Part shown: one piece after another, positions 6,172 through 7,286 of the stretch
Layout: each line of letters opens with the position of its first letter
How positions within the stretch are numbered: the first letter of the stretch is position 1
Assembly: GCA_900754175.1 (NCBI GenBank)
Contig: CAAEBS010000072.1
Span: forward strand, 1-7,286
Direction: 5' to 3'
From: Clostridia bacterium
Lineage (GTDB): Bacteria; Bacillota; Clostridia; Oscillospirales; CAG-272
DNA length: 7,286 bases
Translations under genes and position numbers: made by a program
The notes under the pieces: model-generated
Database searches by the model: none
What the model was told of the DNA's origin: nothing
Seen by the model: only the letters and a program-made list of their open reading frames with translations

Positions 6172-6200
6172 TTGACAAGCGCCGTGGATGGGATTATAAT
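6172..6200 (+). promoter_or_regulatory. Sigma-A promoter of the sugar kinase gene
   Basis: TTGACA (6172-6177) and TATAAT (6195-6200) are exact consensus with a 17-bp spacer. The start would be near 6207, leaving a short leader of about 34 nt before the ATG at 6241. No riboswitch, operator or cre-like site is evident in that leader. Confidence 0.92.
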
Positions 6201-6240
6201 ATAGTAGATTCCGGTATCTGACCGAAAAGGGGGAGAATTT

Positions 6241-7269
6241 ATGGATACGAAAAAGAGCTTTGATGTGTTGTCGCTGGGGGAGATCCTGCTCCGTCTTTCG
6301 CCGCCGAGCAACGAGCGGCTGGTGCGGGGGGATTCGCTCCGCAAGCAGACCGGCGGCGCCGAGCTGAACGTGGCGTCCGGTATTGCTATGCTTGGTCTGC
6401 GCACGGGGATTATTTCCAAGATCCCGGACAACGACATCGGCTATTTTGTCAAGAACTATATCCGGTTCTGCGGGGTCAGCGACGATTATCTGGTCTATGA
6501 CAAATCCCGCAATGCCCGGCTTGGCATATATTTTTATGAGGACGGGGCGTCGCCCAGAAAGCCGGCGATCGTGTATGACCGTCAACATTCCTCAATTCAC
6601 AGCCTCTCGATAGAGGACATTCCGCAGGATATCTACGGGGAAACACGGTGCTTTCACACCTCCGGTATCACGCTGGCGCTTGGCGAGGAGGTCCGGAGCT
6701 GTGCGATTGAGATGATCCGCCGGTTCAAAGCGGCGGGAGCGATGATCTCCTTTGACGTGAACTTCCGTGCCAATCTGTGGCGGGACGAGGCGCAGGCACG
6801 GGCGTGCATTGAGCAGATTTTGCCCTATGTGGACGTGTTTTTCTGTTCGGAGCTGACGGCACGGATGACCTTTGGCAAGGTTGGCGACGTGCGGGAAATC
6901 ATGAAGAGCTTTACCAGGGATTACCCCATTTCCATTGTTGCCACCACACAGCGGACGGTGCACAGCCCGAAACGGCACACCTTCGGCTCGGTTCTGTACC
7001 ATGCCGGGGACGATTCCTATTACGAGGAAGAGCCGTACCGGGATATTGACGTGGTGGACCGCATCGGAAGCGGAGACGCCTATATTTCGGGTGTACTGTA
7101 CGGACTTCTGGCGCATAACGGCGATTGCCGCAGGGCGTTGGAATACGGAAATGCTTACAGCGCTATCAAGAACACTATCCCAGGCGATCTGCCGTCCTGC
7201 AATCTGCAGGAGACCGACCGGGTGATCGCACAGCATCAGGGAAAGAGCGGCTCGGAAATGAATCGGTGA
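6241..7269 (+). CDS. kdgK: PfkB-family sugar kinase, probably 2-keto-3-deoxygluconate kinase
   Basis: The 342-aa protein belongs to the ribokinase/PfkB family, which phosphorylates sugars and nucleosides with ATP in the cytoplasm. The N-terminal substrate motif is GGAELNVASGIAMLG (38-52), and SFDVNFRANLW (170-180) resembles the DxNxRxxLW block of 2-keto-3-deoxygluconate kinases. The C-terminal ATP/anion-hole signature is DRIGSGDAYISG (273-284), with Asp279 as the expected catalytic base; the common form is DTxGAGD, while DRIGxGD variants occur in Firmicute homologues (from memory). KDG kinase makes KDPG in the breakdown of uronic acids and pectin. The start is supported by GGGGGAG (6229-6235) five bases upstream. 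Only 17 bases follow the stop, so I cannot see whether a KDPG aldolase gene follows, as is common. Another ketose or deoxysugar substrate remains possible. Confidence 0.85.
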   Translation: MDTKKSFDVLSLGEILLRLSPPSNERLVRGDSLRKQTGGAELNVASGIAMLGLRTGIISKIPDNDIGYFVKNYIRFCGVSDDYLVYDKSRNARLGIYFYEDGASPRKPAIVYDRQHSSIHSLSIEDIPQDIYGETRCFHTSGITLALGEEVRSCAIEMIRRFKAAGAMISFDVNFRANLWRDEAQARACIEQILPYVDVFFCSELTARMTFGKVGDVREIMKSFTRDYPISIVATTQRTVHSPKRHTFGSVLYHAGDDSYYEEEPYRDIDVVDRIGSGDAYISGVLYGLLAHNGDCRRALEYGNAYSAIKNTIPGDLPSCNLQETDRVIAQHQGKSGSEMNR

Positions 7270-7286
7270 GGGTGTGAGGCGGGGAA

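Noticed and set aside
5945..6178. Small open frames in the 5760-6240 spacer on both strands, including a 77-codon one on the minus strand
   Set aside because: They run through the T-box leader and promoters, whose structural elements explain the sequence better. The minus-strand frame would start upstream of the promoter -35.
7270..7286. Start of a next gene (for example a KDPG aldolase) after the kinase
   Set aside because: Only 17 bases remain, with no clear ribosome binding site or ATG; any identity would be a guess.

Overview
The window looks like chromosomal DNA from a GC-rich Clostridia-type Firmicute, probably an Oscillospiraceae or Ruminococcaceae-like gut anaerobe. This rests on a T-box riboswitch, a sigma-A promoter of consensus sequence, AGGAGG-type ribosome binding sites, an indirect (GatCAB) tRNA amidation pathway and a palindromic spacer element of a kind I associate with gut Clostridia. 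The taxonomic call is an inference, not a search result.

The core, about 6130 down to 770 on the minus strand, is a complete operon for tRNA-dependent asparagine (and probably glutamine) synthesis. A consensus promoter at 6129-6101 drives a leader of about 335 nt that reads as a T-box riboswitch. Three coding regions follow: an aspartyl-tRNA synthetase fused in frame to GatC (703 aa), then gatA (478 aa) and gatB (476 aa). The synthetase, presumably non-discriminating, would charge tRNA-Asn with aspartate, and GatCAB would convert it to asparagine on the tRNA. The riboswitch specifier loop contains the codon for Asn (AAC) overlapping by a one-base shift the codon for Glu (GAA). The leader would therefore sense a product tRNA of the pathway and possibly a second tRNA, not tRNA-Asp.

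Downstream of gatB (700-197, minus) is a small membrane protein with two TM helices, a winged-helix-like segment and a C-terminal zinc ribbon; its function is unknown. It ends beside a 17-bp perfect inverted repeat (149-184). The left edge (1-120) holds several short inverted repeats but no gene I can support.

Divergent from the operon, a second consensus promoter (6172-6200) drives a PfkB-family sugar kinase (6241-7269), most like 2-keto-3-deoxygluconate kinase. The two -35 boxes are separated by 42 bp containing a 15-bp AT-rich palindrome.

The most interesting points are the AspRS-GatC fusion, which physically links the charging enzyme to the amidotransferase, and the overlapping Asn/Glu specifier upstream of it.
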